Assembly (NCBI RefSeq): GCF_034140825.1
Contig: NC_089037.1
Span: forward strand, 32,135,001 to 32,199,000
DNA length: 64,000 nt
Direction: 5' to 3'
Origin: Oryza sativa Japonica Group
Taxonomy: Eukaryota; Streptophyta; Magnoliopsida; Poales; Poaceae
Positions within the stretch are counted from its first letter, which is position 1, and each line of letters opens with the position of its first letter. Shown in pieces: positions 1-10,811 of this stretch. Both the position numbers and the translations under genes were made by a program. The notes under the pieces were generated by a model. The model had not been told where the DNA came from. It saw nothing but the letters and a program-made list of their open reading frames with translations, and ran no database searches.

Positions 1-595
1 CGCGTACGTCGTGCACGCGCGCCGCCTGCCAGGCCAGGCGAGGCGAGGCGAGCGCGCGCGTGTGTTTCCCCTCTTCTCTCCACCACACATGCTTCAAGTG
101 GCTAGGAGGGCATCCTCCCTTTTAAGGAGGTCCCCCTCTCCTAGAATAAGCAAGGTGGTACTAAACTCCACATGCATGCCATCCCATGAGGTGGGCTTTT
201 GTGATTTTCCAAAGAATTAATCTTCGAGTGGGCTAAGGCCCATTCATTAATTCCAACAGTCGCTCGTTCCACCGCCGCAGCTTGCTTGCTCCACCCGGTC
301 GCCGCCGATGTCCTGGCGCAACAATCAAGATAATGGTTGGGAAGAAGATAGGGTGAAGACAAGTATGACAAGGTGGGTCCCACTTGTCATCCTCTGAGTA
401 TTGGGGGTATTTTGGTTCGTATGAAAATACGGTATGAAAAAACCTGGTCCAACTGCATCCAAGACGTATATAGTGGCATGGTTCAAATTTTGCAAAATAC
501 CGATGGCACCTAACCAATATCGGAAATAGTGGTGGTATTTTTTCAATTCATCAAAGTTGTAGTGGCGTGGATCCAATTAAAAAAATCCACCGGGT
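1..595. other. AT/GC-mixed intergenic DNA, no gene seen
   Basis: No open frame here looks like a protein I recognise. The first 60 bases are GC-rich simple sequence. From about 400 to 545 two related stretches around GGTATTTT occur, which could be a worn transposon, but no clean ends were found. Confidence 0.4.
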
Positions 596-835
596 TTGTT
601 GTTCTTCAGTCTAACTCGAATAGACAAGCTCGAGCCGGAACCTCAAACCTCGGTCGAGTCAAACCTAGAAAGAAGTCCAAAAAGAACCGGCCGCTCCGCT
701 TCGCTTCCTTCCGCCTCCTGCCCGGCGCCCGCCACTCGATTTCGAGGAGCACGGCACAACCCACGCAAAAAACACATTTTCTGACATTTCTTCCTCTGCC
801 CTGACGTTAACGTCTCGCAATTTGCAAAGCATTGT
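596..835 (+). repeat. Extra copy of the HAD-gene promoter region
   Basis: This stretch is clearly similar to 11813-12066, the DNA just upstream of the left HAD-phosphatase gene, and to its inverted copy near 29733-29986. Shared landmarks in the same order are ACTCGAATAGACA, CTCGAGCC, GTCCAAAAAGAACCGG, CACTCG.ATTTCG and CCCTGACGTTAACG. No HAD coding sequence follows; a DUF1618 pseudogene starts about 265 bases on. It is an orphan promoter copy, more diverged than the 11.8 and 29.8 kb copies are from each other. Confidence 0.7.
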
Positions 836-1099
836 CAAATCATGGCGCAATTAGATTCATCTCGCAATTTACATAAAAACTGTGTAATTGGTTTTTTTTC
901 TATATTTAATGCTCCATGTATATATCTAAAGATTTGATATCACGTTTTTAGCCATTTTTTTTATAATATGTAAACAAGACCTATATAGATTGACTGGTCG
1001 GATCGGGTTTGCCTCGGCTCCACTGCTTCCGGCTCGGATAACTAGTCCTTTTCTTCTCCCATCAAAATCTACCGGTCCCCTTCCACCGAAACCCTAGCG

Positions 1100-2432
1100 A
1101 TGGTGTGGCCGGCGTCTCGGTGCGTCCTGCTGGATCCAGGTGTGCCCGACTACGTGTTCTCCATCGATCAAACGAAACAAGGGTGGGCGTCCATCGACCT
1201 GAAGAAGAAGAGGTACCAAGGGTGTGGGAGGTACGGCCCCTTGTTGGCGGAGAGCGTGAAGCTCTATGCGCGCCTCGCCGAGGAGCACCCGGCTCTCTCT
1301 CGGTTGGCCGTCTGCGCCGACAAGAACATCATCCGCGACATCGTGGCGGAAGAACTCAAGAAGAAGCAAGCTTTCAAGGTGGCGGATCTGCCGATTCGCG
1401 CCATCGAGTTCGGCAATGTCGACGAGATCTCAGGTGTCACTGCCCGCGTCGAGGTCGCGGACAAGAACCTCATGGTCCTCTCCCTGTCCTTCGTCTTCAC
1501 ATCTAGCAAGCTGAAGCACTACCTCCTCTATGATGCCATTCACGCCTCCATGTCCATGATCCCCATCCCGAATTGGTGCTGCGATATCTACCTACCGTCG
1601 AACCCTCTCCCTGTGCGCTATGGTGATGAGCACGCTCTAGTCCTCTTTGCCAAGGACTACCCCTACAAGAGAGGAGGATGATCCACCTGCATTGACTTGC
1701 TCTACCTGTGGACGTTGTCGCTGCCGCCGCCGCCGCCGCGAGAGAAGATGTACCCGAATCCCTCCGGTGAACCGTGGCACACCAGGAAACCGCGCTTCCC
1801 CAAGGAGACGCCAGCGTCCTTCTGCCACCACGTCAAGTTCACGTCCAGTAGCCATGCTTTCCGGGCCGATCTCACCAAGGGCGTCCTGTGCTGCCGCATC
1901 AAGGATCTCATGGATAGCTTCTTCGTCCATTTTGACTTCATTGAGTTGCCCCCTGGGTGCAAGTCTGACGCCCTTGATGACTCTGATACTGGGCCAGCTG
2001 AGATGTTCCGAACCATGGGCTGCGGCACTGGGGACTTGATCAAGTTCGTCTCCATCTCCTTCGATGATTCTGTGCCGGAGGACGACATACGGTGATGGAG
2101 TGGACACTGGACATGGATACCTTGCAGTGGACCAAGGGTGAGGAGCTGCGCTTCGGAACTCTGTGGGAGCTGGATGACTTCAAGAAGGATGGATTACCGA
2201 AGACCGAGCCGGTGTACCCCTGCTGATCAGCATGGAGGAAGGCGACGGTGGAGACCTTTACTCCATACTGTCCAGGCCAATCATACGGTGGGAGGACCCT
2301 GCGGTGCACCACGTCTGCCGATTCAACATGACAAGCAAGAGGCTTGTGTCCAACCCTCTTTCCTGGCGCCCAGATAAGATTGTCCCTTCTGGTTTGTTGG
2401 GCTGTGAATTCTTCAGGCACCTTGATATATAG
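1100..2432 (+). pseudogene. DUF1618-family protein, broken reading frame
   Basis: The translation resembles the grass DUF1618 family of unknown function: an N-terminal half with LLDPGVPDYVF, then FRADLTKGVLCC, FIELPPGC and EMFRTMGCG, and a C-terminal part with WTLDMDTLQW and YPLLISMEEG. The ATG at 1100 starts a 193-codon frame. That frame meets a stop at 1679-1681, resumes in the same frame from about 1697 to the stop at 2093-2095, shifts to a second frame for 2095-2226 (the stop and next ATG overlap as TGATG), and shifts again to a third frame from about 2229 to the stop at 2430-2432. One in-frame stop and two shifts in 1.3 kb, with no plausible splice sites joining them, point to a pseudogene. 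An unusual splicing pattern is a less likely alternative. The family call is from recognisable motifs only. Confidence 0.65.
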
Positions 2433-2591
2433 TCAGCGCCTTGTTCCTGACAATAGGAAGATGGATTCGGGCAAAGTGCAATCCTAGGTCGAGATGGAGT
2501 CAGGTAATCAGTTTTGTGATTATACACACAGCTTCTTTTGAATTTCCAGTTCATACATGCTGAAATTGGTAACATCTTAATTTGATTGCGC

Positions 2592-2835
2592 ATTTTATAC
2601 ATGCTGATGTTGTGAATTACTAGAATTATTATTACTCATTGTCTTGTTTGCAACTGTAGCAAACATGTTATGGCACTAGCATTGTCATTCACCTGACTTG
2701 TGTACTGTTTTGTTATTTTATACATGCTGATGTTGTGAATTACTACTATTACCCATTGTCTTGTTTGTTACTGTAGCAAACATGTTATGGCGTTAGCATT
2801 GTCATCCATCTGACATGTCTACTGTTTTCTTGTTG
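2592..2835 (+). repeat. Two-copy tandem repeat, period about 123 bp
   Basis: The block beginning ATTTTATACATGCTGATG at 2592 recurs at 2715 with the same downstream order (TGTTGTGAATTACTA, CATTGTCTTGTTTG, CTGTAGCAAACATGTTATGG). The second copy fades near 2835. It lies 3' of the DUF1618 pseudogene. Confidence 0.8.
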
Positions 2836-3367
2836 CCCAGCATTGGATCGGAGGAAGTTGATGAAAACATGCAGAGAGAGATATCACGGAAGCAAATGGT
2901 GTGGTGCGGGAGCCAGGTAGATTTGTTTTGCCAGTCAAGTTAGGAGATCAAATGCTGATTAGGGAGATCAGACTCTGAATTCCATCATTCGATGTTCAGG
3001 CTCCCATTGGATGGTCTAAACAGCCAAAAAATAAGCCAAAATTTAAATTTTCAAACTTAATTTTGAGATATTTTCAAAGTAGTTTCTTTTTCAGCATTGG
3101 CTTTTAAGTCACCAAGAACACATATATAAAATTTTTACCTATAAATTCATTTTTATTCCCTAATAAGCTAGGGAAAAAGCCGGGGGGCTCACAAGCTGGG
3201 TTTTTTAATACTTCTGTTTATCGGTACCAGTATGTTTTTCCTTGTCGATCTCATAATCTTGTGTATGCACTGAAGTAATATGAATTTATCTTGGGTTAAC
3301 TGTTTTTGCAAAAACTCGCATACCTTCTTTGGAGATGGCTCATGCTCATTCTATAGTGCTTTCAGTT
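2836..3367 (+). repeat. Copy 1 of a DUF1618 3'-flank repeat
   Basis: Landmarks here (GGAGGAAGTTGATGA, GTGGTGCGGGAGCCAGGTAG, GGAGATCAGA, CACAAGCTGGGTTT, TTTATCGGTACCA) recur in order at 6740-7330 and at 7810-8060. This is a diverged repeat family of roughly 400 bp with no coding potential that I can recognise. The 3' end of this copy abuts a solo LTR. Confidence 0.55.
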
Positions 3368-4416
3368 TGTCGGAGGGTGATCCTCTCTAGTGGGAGGCTG
3401 TGAAGCCCCCCTTTGTGAGTTCGGCCTGGGAATCGGGTACAATGCTAAGGAACGTGTTCTCGCGCGAGCGAGGTGAATCTGCGGGAATCAAGATCACGAG
3501 GTGGAAGGCGAGAGAGTGAGAGAGAGGGGTTTATACAGGTTCGGGCCGCTATCAAGCGTAATACCCTACTCCTGACTATGTGTTGATCTTCGTGCGGTTA
3601 CAAAGATTTCAGATCCTGGGAGTACCAGCTAGGGTTTGGCCTGCCTCTTCCTAGAATCTGTTTTCTTTTTTCAGCGTCATCCCCTTACACGCAGGGCGGG
3701 GTCCTCCTTTTAAAGATGAAGGGGATACCACATGCATCGCCCCTGCTCTCCCTCCACGGGAGTGGGGCCCACTCTACCTATATTTAAACACATCTCGTGC
3801 CTTGGCCGGAAGCGATCCGCACGTCTTCTCCTGGGTGGCCCCCACTGAAGCCTGCCGGCCGACACGGGGGACATCCCCTATCATTCGCTATTAAATGTTT
3901 GGCGACTTTGTGGGCACACGCGCATCGGAGATGATGACCTGCAAGACCGCCCACTGCGCACGATGGGACGGGGCATACCTGCCCCCACGCCGCCTGACGT
4001 GAATCGGGACGTGGGTGCGCTACCACCCGTCCCTTCCATCCATTGTTGGGTCACAAACGGTCAAAAGGCGGTCGCCAGACACACGTCCATCTGTGAGCGG
4101 CGCACGCCCTGCCCTGTCGCATTAAATGCGACGGGAGCGGTTGGCGCGCTGCTCATGAATGCGCCTGGTAGACAGCGCATCCGCCCGCTCAGGCTCTCCA
4201 CATGGCCACCACGTGGCAGCCATGCTAGGGCCTCGGAGCGATCCAGCCCCTCGGGCCTGAGGGGTGGCACGGGGCACCCCAAGCCGGGGGGAGGGGGGAC
4301 GGCTGCTCTCTTTCTGAGGGCGCGACCCATACATGGGGACTGGACCTACCGTACGTGCCACACAGGGAGGGCCTTCTTCCCCCTAGACCAGGGACCCCAG
4401 GGCCATATCGTCGACA
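3368..4416. mobile_element. Solo LTR of an LTR retrotransposon
   Basis: A GC-rich 1,049-bp block starts TGTCG and ends CGACA, which is a short terminal inverted repeat. It is flanked on both sides by the direct repeat CAGTT (3363-3367 and 4417-4421). Five-base target duplications and TG...CA ends are hallmarks of LTR elements. The internal phrase TTTATACAGGTTCGGGCCGC is typical of grass Ty3/gypsy LTRs. No internal domain is present, so it is a solo LTR left by recombination. The intact target duplication suggests moderate to young age. Superfamily is inferred. Confidence 0.75.
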
Positions 4417-4449
4417 CAGTTTGACGTGCTTGATGCTTGCTAATACATA

Positions 4450-5090
4450 CTCCCTCCGTTCCATAATATAAGGCACAACTATTTTTTTAGATGTTCCGGA
4501 AGTGGATTTTTTTTTGTCCCTCGAGGAGACATCCCCTCGTTTTGTGCATGTCATTCAAAAAGTTATCAAAAAATTTGAAAAAAAAATATCAAGATAGATC
4601 AATATATGATATATCTTTTTGGAAACATGCGAGTTAAAATTCGATTTATACAATTCGAAACAAAAATAATAAATTTGACCGTGAATTACGCGTTCTATTC
4701 ATAGTCAAAATTTTTATTTTTGTTTCTACTTGTATAAATTAAATTTGAATTTGCATGTTTGTGAAGTGACAAATCATATATTGATCTATCATACTAAATT
4801 TTTTCAAATTTTTTGATGACTTTTTAAGTGACATGCAAAAATGAGGGGATATCCCCTTGAGGGATGATTTGAGTTTCACAGATGTTCCATAAGGCATGCA
4901 TGCATGTATACAATTAACTAGAACCACTTCTCCATTAAATTATTACTTTTTTAAATCCTACACTCAAGATCTCTAATTCTATTGGATGCATACATTATAT
5001 TTATTAGGGTGATCCAAACTAGATGATAATAATTGTTTCTTGGTCTTTTGGTTAAGGGTGGTTGTGCCTTATATTTTGTAACGGAGGGAG
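4450..5090. mobile_element. Stowaway-type MITE carrying a nested MITE
   Basis: The ends are CTCCCTCCGTTCC and its complement GGAGGGAG; the inverted repeats run on through ATATAAGGCACAAC. The element is flanked by TA at 4448-4449 and 5091-5092, the Tc1/mariner (Stowaway) signature. Without the 391 bp of nested element plus its target copy, the host MITE is about 250 bp. Confidence 0.85.
4498..4879. mobile_element. Mutator-like MITE nested in the Stowaway MITE
   Basis: A 382-bp AT-rich inverted-repeat element with subterminal TCCCTCGAGGAGACATCCCC at one end and a matching GGGGATATCCCCTTGAGGGA at the other. It is bounded by the exact 9-bp direct repeat AGATGTTCC (4489-4497, 4880-4888). A 9-bp duplication fits the Mutator superfamily. 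A sibling copy lies at 6875-7230. Confidence 0.75.
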
Positions 5091-5092
5091 TA

Positions 5093-6720
5093 TATCAATT
5101 CCTAGTGCTTATCTGTCGATGGTGTGATAATCTTATCTGCGTCATAATTTTGGTCAATTTGATGCAATTGAATTCCCAACCATCTTGATCCATTATATAG
5201 CACTTCTGTGGGAGCATGTATGATGAATTGGACAGTGTTCTGTGGGTATTTACGAAGGGCATATAGGCTGCTGCTTGCCGAAGCAGCCGAGCAATCATCT
5301 AAAGTAATCCTTTTCTTTTTGTTAGGACTATATTTTGAACGCTAGAATTTTCCTCACATTGAACCTGCAGAATAGCTGCTGAAACCGCTACAGCCTACAG
5401 GCAAAAACGTTAGTTTGAGCATACATGAATTTGTCAGGAGGCATCTCTGGACCTGCAAATCACACATAATATTCTCAGAAAGGCCTAAAAATGATGTGAA
5501 ATTCCTGAAAGCATGGACCTACAGTATAACACGCAGGCTTTCTCACAAAGATATTTGTGGGTAAAAAATATGTAGTTTTCAAGTTATATGAAGTTGAAAT
5601 GCTCTGTTTGCTGAACATTGCTGAACACATTCAAATCTACGTGGAAGCTAGCTTATATTGGAATATAGAAGTAGGAGTAAAGCCCTAGGATATTACAATT
5701 TACAGTGACTGACTTTGGGCAATGAAGGGATAGTTGTGTAAAACCCTGCAAAATCTGTTTCGCTAAACTGAAAATATTGTAAAAGTTCTTGCGCTCGTAT
5801 TTCATCCTTGAGATGATTAGAAGATAGCACTTCTCCCCGATATAGAATTCCCTATTTACAACGAGCATGATTGCAGGAATAGGCATGTATGTATAAACTG
5901 GATGATTCAGCACCTTTTCTTTGTTATGCAGCAGGTTTTTTTCGTTAAGGAAAAACTCCATATAGACTTTTTCCTTTTCCTTTTGATTAATAGGTGGTTC
6001 ACCGAAGACTGTTGCTTTGTTGCCACGGTCTATCGCATTAAGTAATGCCTTTAAATATTTCCATATTACATAGCAGCCAATCTTTCAGGTGAGAAAACTA
6101 GGAGTATCGAAAGTCCTTCGGCACTTTAGGTTTTTTTGTCTAATGAATCTTTTGCCAGGGCACTGCCTACTGAATCTTTTAACCCATCAAGTGTTCAGAA
6201 ATATACCGCTGTGCACTTAAATGTTAAAAATGTGTTTTTGCTACAATTGAATGTATCGAACTAAAGCAGGTTTAAGCCCTGAATTGAAACTAAACCACAT
6301 ATGTTCTGCTATAAGCCTCCCCTCCTACAGTTGGTCTTATGTTCTTAACATCCTCCTCCCAAATCCCAAATCTTTCTAGGCTTCTAGCACACCATTTTGA
6401 ATGTTTCTGCTATCATCACAACTTGAATTTATAGACCAATATCTTAATATAAGTGACACAGGCTGAATCAAAACAAATTACTTATCGTCCCCAAATTTTC
6501 TTGTCTCCTCTCCTATACTTCTGTACCTCTCTTTTATCCCACTCTACACATTGCAAAAGAAGACTTACTTCATATTAAAATATTCACCATTCACTATTGC
6601 CGGAACAAGGAACACGAAAAGGGTTCATGTAAGGCAGATTGTAAGCTGAATATTATTTTGCATTTTTAGTGTAGCAAAACATTATTTTCAGTATTGCCCA
6701 ACAATTTTAAACTGAGGCCA
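5093..6720. other. Intergenic stretch, nothing recognised
   Basis: About 1.6 kb of AT-rich sequence. I see no conserved protein, RNA gene or clean transposon ends in it. Short open frames here have no family resemblance. Confidence 0.4.
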
Positions 6721-6724
6721 TCAA

Positions 6725-7330
6725 GATTGTGTACTTTTGCTGTCCAGCAATGGAGGGAGTGGAGGATATCATTCAAAAACAGAGATCAGATGAAGACTTG
6801 TGAGATCAATTCAGAGCAAGTCAGTCTTGAGGTGCGAGTTAGAGAGGTCAGGTTGCCAACTTACCATCACTTCGGGATGTGGATTTTCATCCCTATTTGC
6901 ATGTTATATAAATAGTTATCAATTTTTTTTAAAAAAGTAACAATATAGATTAATACTAAATATATCGCTCCATCAACATGCAAGACCAAATTCAACTTCT
7001 ACAAGTTACAACAAAAATAACAAATTAAACTGAAAAAAGTTATCACACATTTACAACTATATTTGTTATTTTTGTTATAATATGTAGAAGTTAAATTTAA
7101 ACTTGCATGTTTGTGCAGTGATATATTTTATATTAATCTATGTTACTATTTTTTTTCATATTTTTTAATGACTATTTAGGTGGCATGCGCGAAACAAGGA
7201 GATATCCCCTCAAGGAATGAATTCACTTTCCCATCACTTCGTGCTCACAAGCTGGGTTTGTTTTGCTACTGCCTGAATGGCTGAATATCCTTTTAACACT
7301 TCATTTGTCTATCGTTACTAGTACTTAGAG
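6725..7330 (+). repeat. Copy 2 of the DUF1618 3'-flank repeat, split by a MITE
   Basis: CAGCAATGGAGGGAGTGGA, GAGGTGCGAGTTAGAGAGGTCAGG and then, after the inserted element, CTCACAAGCTGGGTTTGTTT follow the order seen at 2836 and 7805. The MITE at 6875-7230 interrupts it and duplicated CCATCACTTCG. Confidence 0.6.
6875..7230. mobile_element. Mutator-like MITE, sibling of the one at 4498
   Basis: A 356-bp AT-rich foldback element with an 11-bp direct repeat CCATCACTTCG at 6864-6874 and 7231-7241. The subterminal GGAGATATCCCCTCAAGGAAT and the TTTGTTATTTTTGTT core match the nested element at 4498-4879. The left end lacks part of the subterminal repeat, so the arms are unequal. Confidence 0.7.
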
Positions 7331-7691
7331 CAAGATCAATAGTGCAACCTAGCAGTAGGCTTCAAAATTTTTTCATGTCTCAGGTAGAGCTAACTTAAAG
7401 AGTAACTCATACAATAAGCTAACTACAAGTTAGCTATAAGCTGCCTTAGTTCAAACAAATTAACAAACAGTAGGACCTACAAACGAATTTTTTTTTTATT
7501 GTATCTCCTGGCCGATACAGCGAATTTTTTTTATTGTATCTCCCGGAAGATATAGCGTGGGACGCTGTGCAAGCGCCGGTGCCAGAACAAACGCTGGCTT
7601 CTTTCTAGATCTGTGATTTTCTTTCCTTAATCTCGTTTTAGGCTGATTAACAAGTTTTGGAGCCTTCCTAATAGCACTATTGTATCTGCTC
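7328..7691. mobile_element. Tourist-like (PIF/Harbinger) MITE
   Basis: A 364-bp element with ends GAGCAAGATCAATAGTGC and GCACTATTGTATCTGCTC, flanked by TTA at 7325-7327 and 7692-7694. Inverted ends with a TTA duplication are the PIF/Harbinger signature. Confidence 0.7.
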
Positions 7692-7799
7692 TTAGTCCAT
7701 CTAGTACTAGTAAATTCATCGAAGTTGTGTACTGTTTCCTACCATCCATCTAGGTTGTGTAGTGTTTACTGTTATCCATCTAAGTTGTGCATTGTTTTG

Positions 7800-8164
7800 T
7801 TGTTTGCCGGCAATGGAGGGAGTGGATGACATCATGATAGTTTGCAGAACACGAGTCTTGTGGTGCGGAAGCTAGCTAGACTTTTTTTTTTTTGCCAGGC
7901 TGCTGATCTGAGAGATCAGGTTATAAGTGCCATAGTGTCATGTTCACAAGCTGGGTTTGTTTTGCTACTGCCTGAATGTCTTTTTGATACTTGTTTATTG
8001 GTACCATACCATATGTTCGTGCTTGTTGATGGCACAATACTTGTTTACAATTCCTGCAAAAAAATTTGTGCCTTCAGAGCCAGCACCTTGTTCCTGTTGT
8101 TCATGGCCAAGGCAATAGGAAGTTGAATGAGAACTGATCAACAGCTGATTTGACTGTGGGCGTT
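7800..8164 (+). repeat. Copy 3 of the DUF1618 3'-flank repeat
   Basis: CAATGGAGGGAGTGGATGAC, TTGTGGTGCGGAAGCTAGCTAG, GAGAGATCAGG, CACAAGCTGGGTTTGTTTTG and TTATTGGTACCA are in the same order as the copies at 2836 and 6725. No coding function recognised. Confidence 0.6.
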
Positions 8165-8835
8165 AGTCAAGTAGTAATCAGTTTTGCTGCTTTCTCTCAG
8201 AGTTTCGTCCGAATTGCATAATTCGTACATCCTGAAACCAGTACTAATAAGTTTCCTACCTGACATCATGAACAGTGCATTTTATCTAATGATAATGAAA
8301 TTCAGACGGCGTCCTTCCGCCGTCCCAGCGAAAAATGGATTGCGCATTTCACTATGGTTTTTCAGGCTGTGTTTAGTTCACACTAAAATTAGAAGTTTGG
8401 TTGAAATTGGAACGATGTGACGGAAATGTTAGAAATTTATGTGTGTAAAAAAGTTTTGATGTGATGGAAAAGTTAGAAGTTTGAAAAATTATTTTGGAAC
8501 TAAACACTGCCTTACTAGCTTGGAAGCATTGCTTCAATCCACTCTATGGTTATAGGTCGGGAATCGGGAACAAATCTCTAAGGGATTGGGTGGCGTATAA
8601 TCTTGGTTATGCAAAGATAAATATGAGAAATTTTGCTACAGGACACTTGTTATATGTGGTTTTAGCCCTAGGACACTGCCCAAACTCACTTTTGGGAGAA
8701 AATATTCTATAAACGTGGTAATTTGCTAGTGGACACCGTGCCGATTAAAATAATACTTTCCGATTGGGGAGGAGAGAGAAATCGCGTGAAATGTCAAAAA
8801 TGCCCTTGGGCCCACATGTCAGCTATATCTCCTAT
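8165..8835 (+). repeat. Segment duplicated at 11003-11675 and 30124-30796
   Basis: About 670 bp beginning GTCAAGTAGTAATCAG and ending TGTCAGCTATATCT recurs almost unchanged near 11003-11675 on + and, inverted, at 30124-30796. It includes one small MITE (8365-8511) and the left terminal repeat of the Mutator-like element at 8625. Confidence 0.8.
8365..8511. mobile_element. Small MITE, GTTTAGTTC family, copy 1
   Basis: A 147-bp element with ends GGCTGTGTTTAGTTC and GGAACTAAACACTGCC. Related copies in this window lie at 11209-11355, 30444-30590, 35929-36074 and 41403-41550. It is probably a Tourist-like nonautonomous DNA transposon. The adjacent triplets TCA/TTA only weakly support a 3-bp duplication. 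Confidence 0.65.
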
Positions 8836-9583
8836 CTCTCTCCTCATCTCTCTCTTCTCTCTCAGAGCGCGCTTGCACGGGGTGGCGTCGGTCGTGGCAG
8901 AGATGGCGAGGACGACGGCCGGCGGAGTGGAGCGCGGCGGCGGCGGTGGATGAGCGCGCAGCCACCGGAGTGGCAGCGTCGGCTGAGTGAAGTGCCTAGA
9001 GGATCCTCGCCGTCGCCGTCGTCGGTCTCTAGGAGTCAGGCGAAGGCTGTGGCACCGACTTCGCGGGCGCGGTCACCACGCACAGCGCAGGATGAACCAT
9101 GGCGACGTGACTTCGGCAATGAGGCCGGCGTGGATGCCGACGTTGACGCCGACGAGAACGGGTCAAGGCGGTGCGGAGGCGGCCGACAAGTGCGTCGGGG
9201 CTGCCCCACGCCTGGCGGAGCGGGCACGGGCATGGCGCCGGCTGCGAGGGGTGGCTCCGGCGGCCGCGCGCTCGTGCACCGCTGCCGCCATCCCGCTTCA
9301 CTCCGCCGGCCGCCGTCCTCGCCATCTCCACCACGACCGACGCCACCCGTGCGAGCGCGCTTTGAGAGAGAGATAGGAGATAGAGCTGACATGTGGGCCC
9401 AAGGGCATTTTTGACATTTCACGCGATTTCTCTCTCCTCCCCAACCGGAAAGTATTATTTTAATCGGCGCGGTGTCCACTGGCAAATTACCACGTTTATG
9501 GAGTGTTTTCCCCCAAAAGTGAGTTTGGGCAGTGTCGTAGAGCTAAAACCACATATAATAAGTGTCCTGTAGCAAAATTTCCC
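8625..9583. mobile_element. Mutator-like element with about 320-bp TIRs (Pack-MULE-like)
   Basis: A 959-bp element whose ends AAATTTTGCTACAGGACACTT are inverted copies and stay complementary for about 320 bases per side. It is flanked by the exact 9-bp repeat GATAAATAT (8616-8624, 9584-9592). The outer arms are AT-rich. The inner arms and the 300-bp core (about 8950-9260) are strongly GC-rich, as when such elements pick up gene sequence; no known domain was recognised. Paralogous DNA near 34550 and 32045 shows the site empty, with a single GATAAATAT, so it inserted after those duplications. It has no transposase and is nonautonomous. Confidence 0.8.
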
Positions 9584-9592
9584 GATAAATAT

Positions 9593-10047
9593 TGATCAAT
9601 TTTCCTATGTAGAATTTGGCGAAGCAAGTATGGCAACAAAAGCACCTTTTAATGGTTTTGGTTGTTTAGTTTCAGTAAACTAGCCAGGGCATAAGGTACG
9701 TTTAGACGAATCAACCTTGTTGCTATCACTTGCATAGAATATATCATATCTCATAAACAAAGGATTTTTTTTTCTATTAAACCAACCAAATAGTAGGCTT
9801 TTTTTGCACGGTATGAGAGTAGATCTCTTCTGTATACAGGAAAAGTAAAAACTAGACGATTGAGTGAAAATAGGCTCATATTCGATAAAAGCATCACTCC
9901 TAAGCATAAATAGTTCCATTTCAACCTCAAGGGGAGCTATGCATACGAGAGTCATGCTGCTACCTTTATGGAAATTTATATGGCATGGTGCAGATGCGGA
10001 AGAAATGAAGATCCTAGTTTCTCGAGAGGTGTTTGCATTGCCTGTAA
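9593..10047. repeat. Old paralogous segment shared with 31.26-32.06 and 34.56-35.93 kb
   Basis: Landmarks TATGTAGAATT..GCGAAGCAAGTA, GTTTAGACGAAT, ATATCATATCTCATAAAC, AACCAACCAAATAGTAGG and CTTTATGGAAATTTATATGGC recur in the same order. They lie in the same orientation in 34.56-35.93 kb and inverted in 31.26-32.06 kb. It is noncoding and visibly diverged. Confidence 0.65.
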
Positions 10048-10307
10048 AATGGATTTGGAAAAGGTGAATTGTTTGTTCGGAATAATCTCTTGGCTAAAGA
10101 ATTGAGAGAGAATCACACGGTTGTTTCCACCTGTTGGCCCGCGTGATTAACGCGCATAACTCACAATTAATTTCTTTCAAGCACGATGGTCAGATACACA
10201 GTTTTTCTCCGAAGGACTCGTCCCCGATCCTCTCACTGGACACAATATAAAAGAATCGCTATCTGTTTTGTAGGTGATGACTAATGTACAGATTAGCCAA
10301 AACTAAA

Positions 10308-10528
10308 ACCCTCAGTGGCGTGGTGGTAGACCAGGGTTTAAATCCTAGTGCGCACGAATATTATATATATGTAAGTAAGCTTTCAAGAGGACTTTAGTAA
10401 GATCAGAGATATGCCACTATGATTTTCATCTCTTGGAATATGTGTTAGGAGACATATTTGCGGAGATGTAAGTGTAGTATTATGTGTATAGTGGTGTGTG
10501 CACGTGTACATCTACTGCATAATTAAAA
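10308..10528 (+). mobile_element. tRNA-derived SINE-like element
   Basis: The block has an A-box-like AGTGGCGTGGTGG followed at normal spacing by a B-box-like GGTTTAAATCC (10335-10345), a tRNA-unrelated body and an A-rich end (AATTAAAAAAAC). This is the layout of a Pol III SINE. The exact rice SINE family was not recognised. Confidence 0.5.
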
Positions 10529-10811
10529 AAACAAAAGGGTTGAGAATAGATTTGGAAAAGGTTAATTGTTTGTTGGGAAATAATCTCTCGGCTAAGGAAA
10601 TGAGAGAGAATCACACGGCCGTTTCCACCCGTTGGCCAGCGTGATTAAAGCGCATAACTCACATTTAATTCCTTTCCAGAGCGATGGTCGGACGCGTGGT
10701 TTTTTTTCAAAGGACTCACCCCCGATCCCCTCACTGGACCCAATATAAAGGAATCGAAAATGGATACCCATTTTGTTGGTGATGACTAATGTACGGATTA
10801 GCCAAAAGTAA

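Noticed and set aside
3962-4424. Open frame within the solo LTR
   Set aside because: Lies wholly in LTR sequence; no coding role expected.
8764-9485. Long Arg/Pro-rich open frames on both strands inside the Mutator-like element
   Set aside because: GC-rich inverted arms give open frames on both strands. No recognised domain, so not called as a gene.
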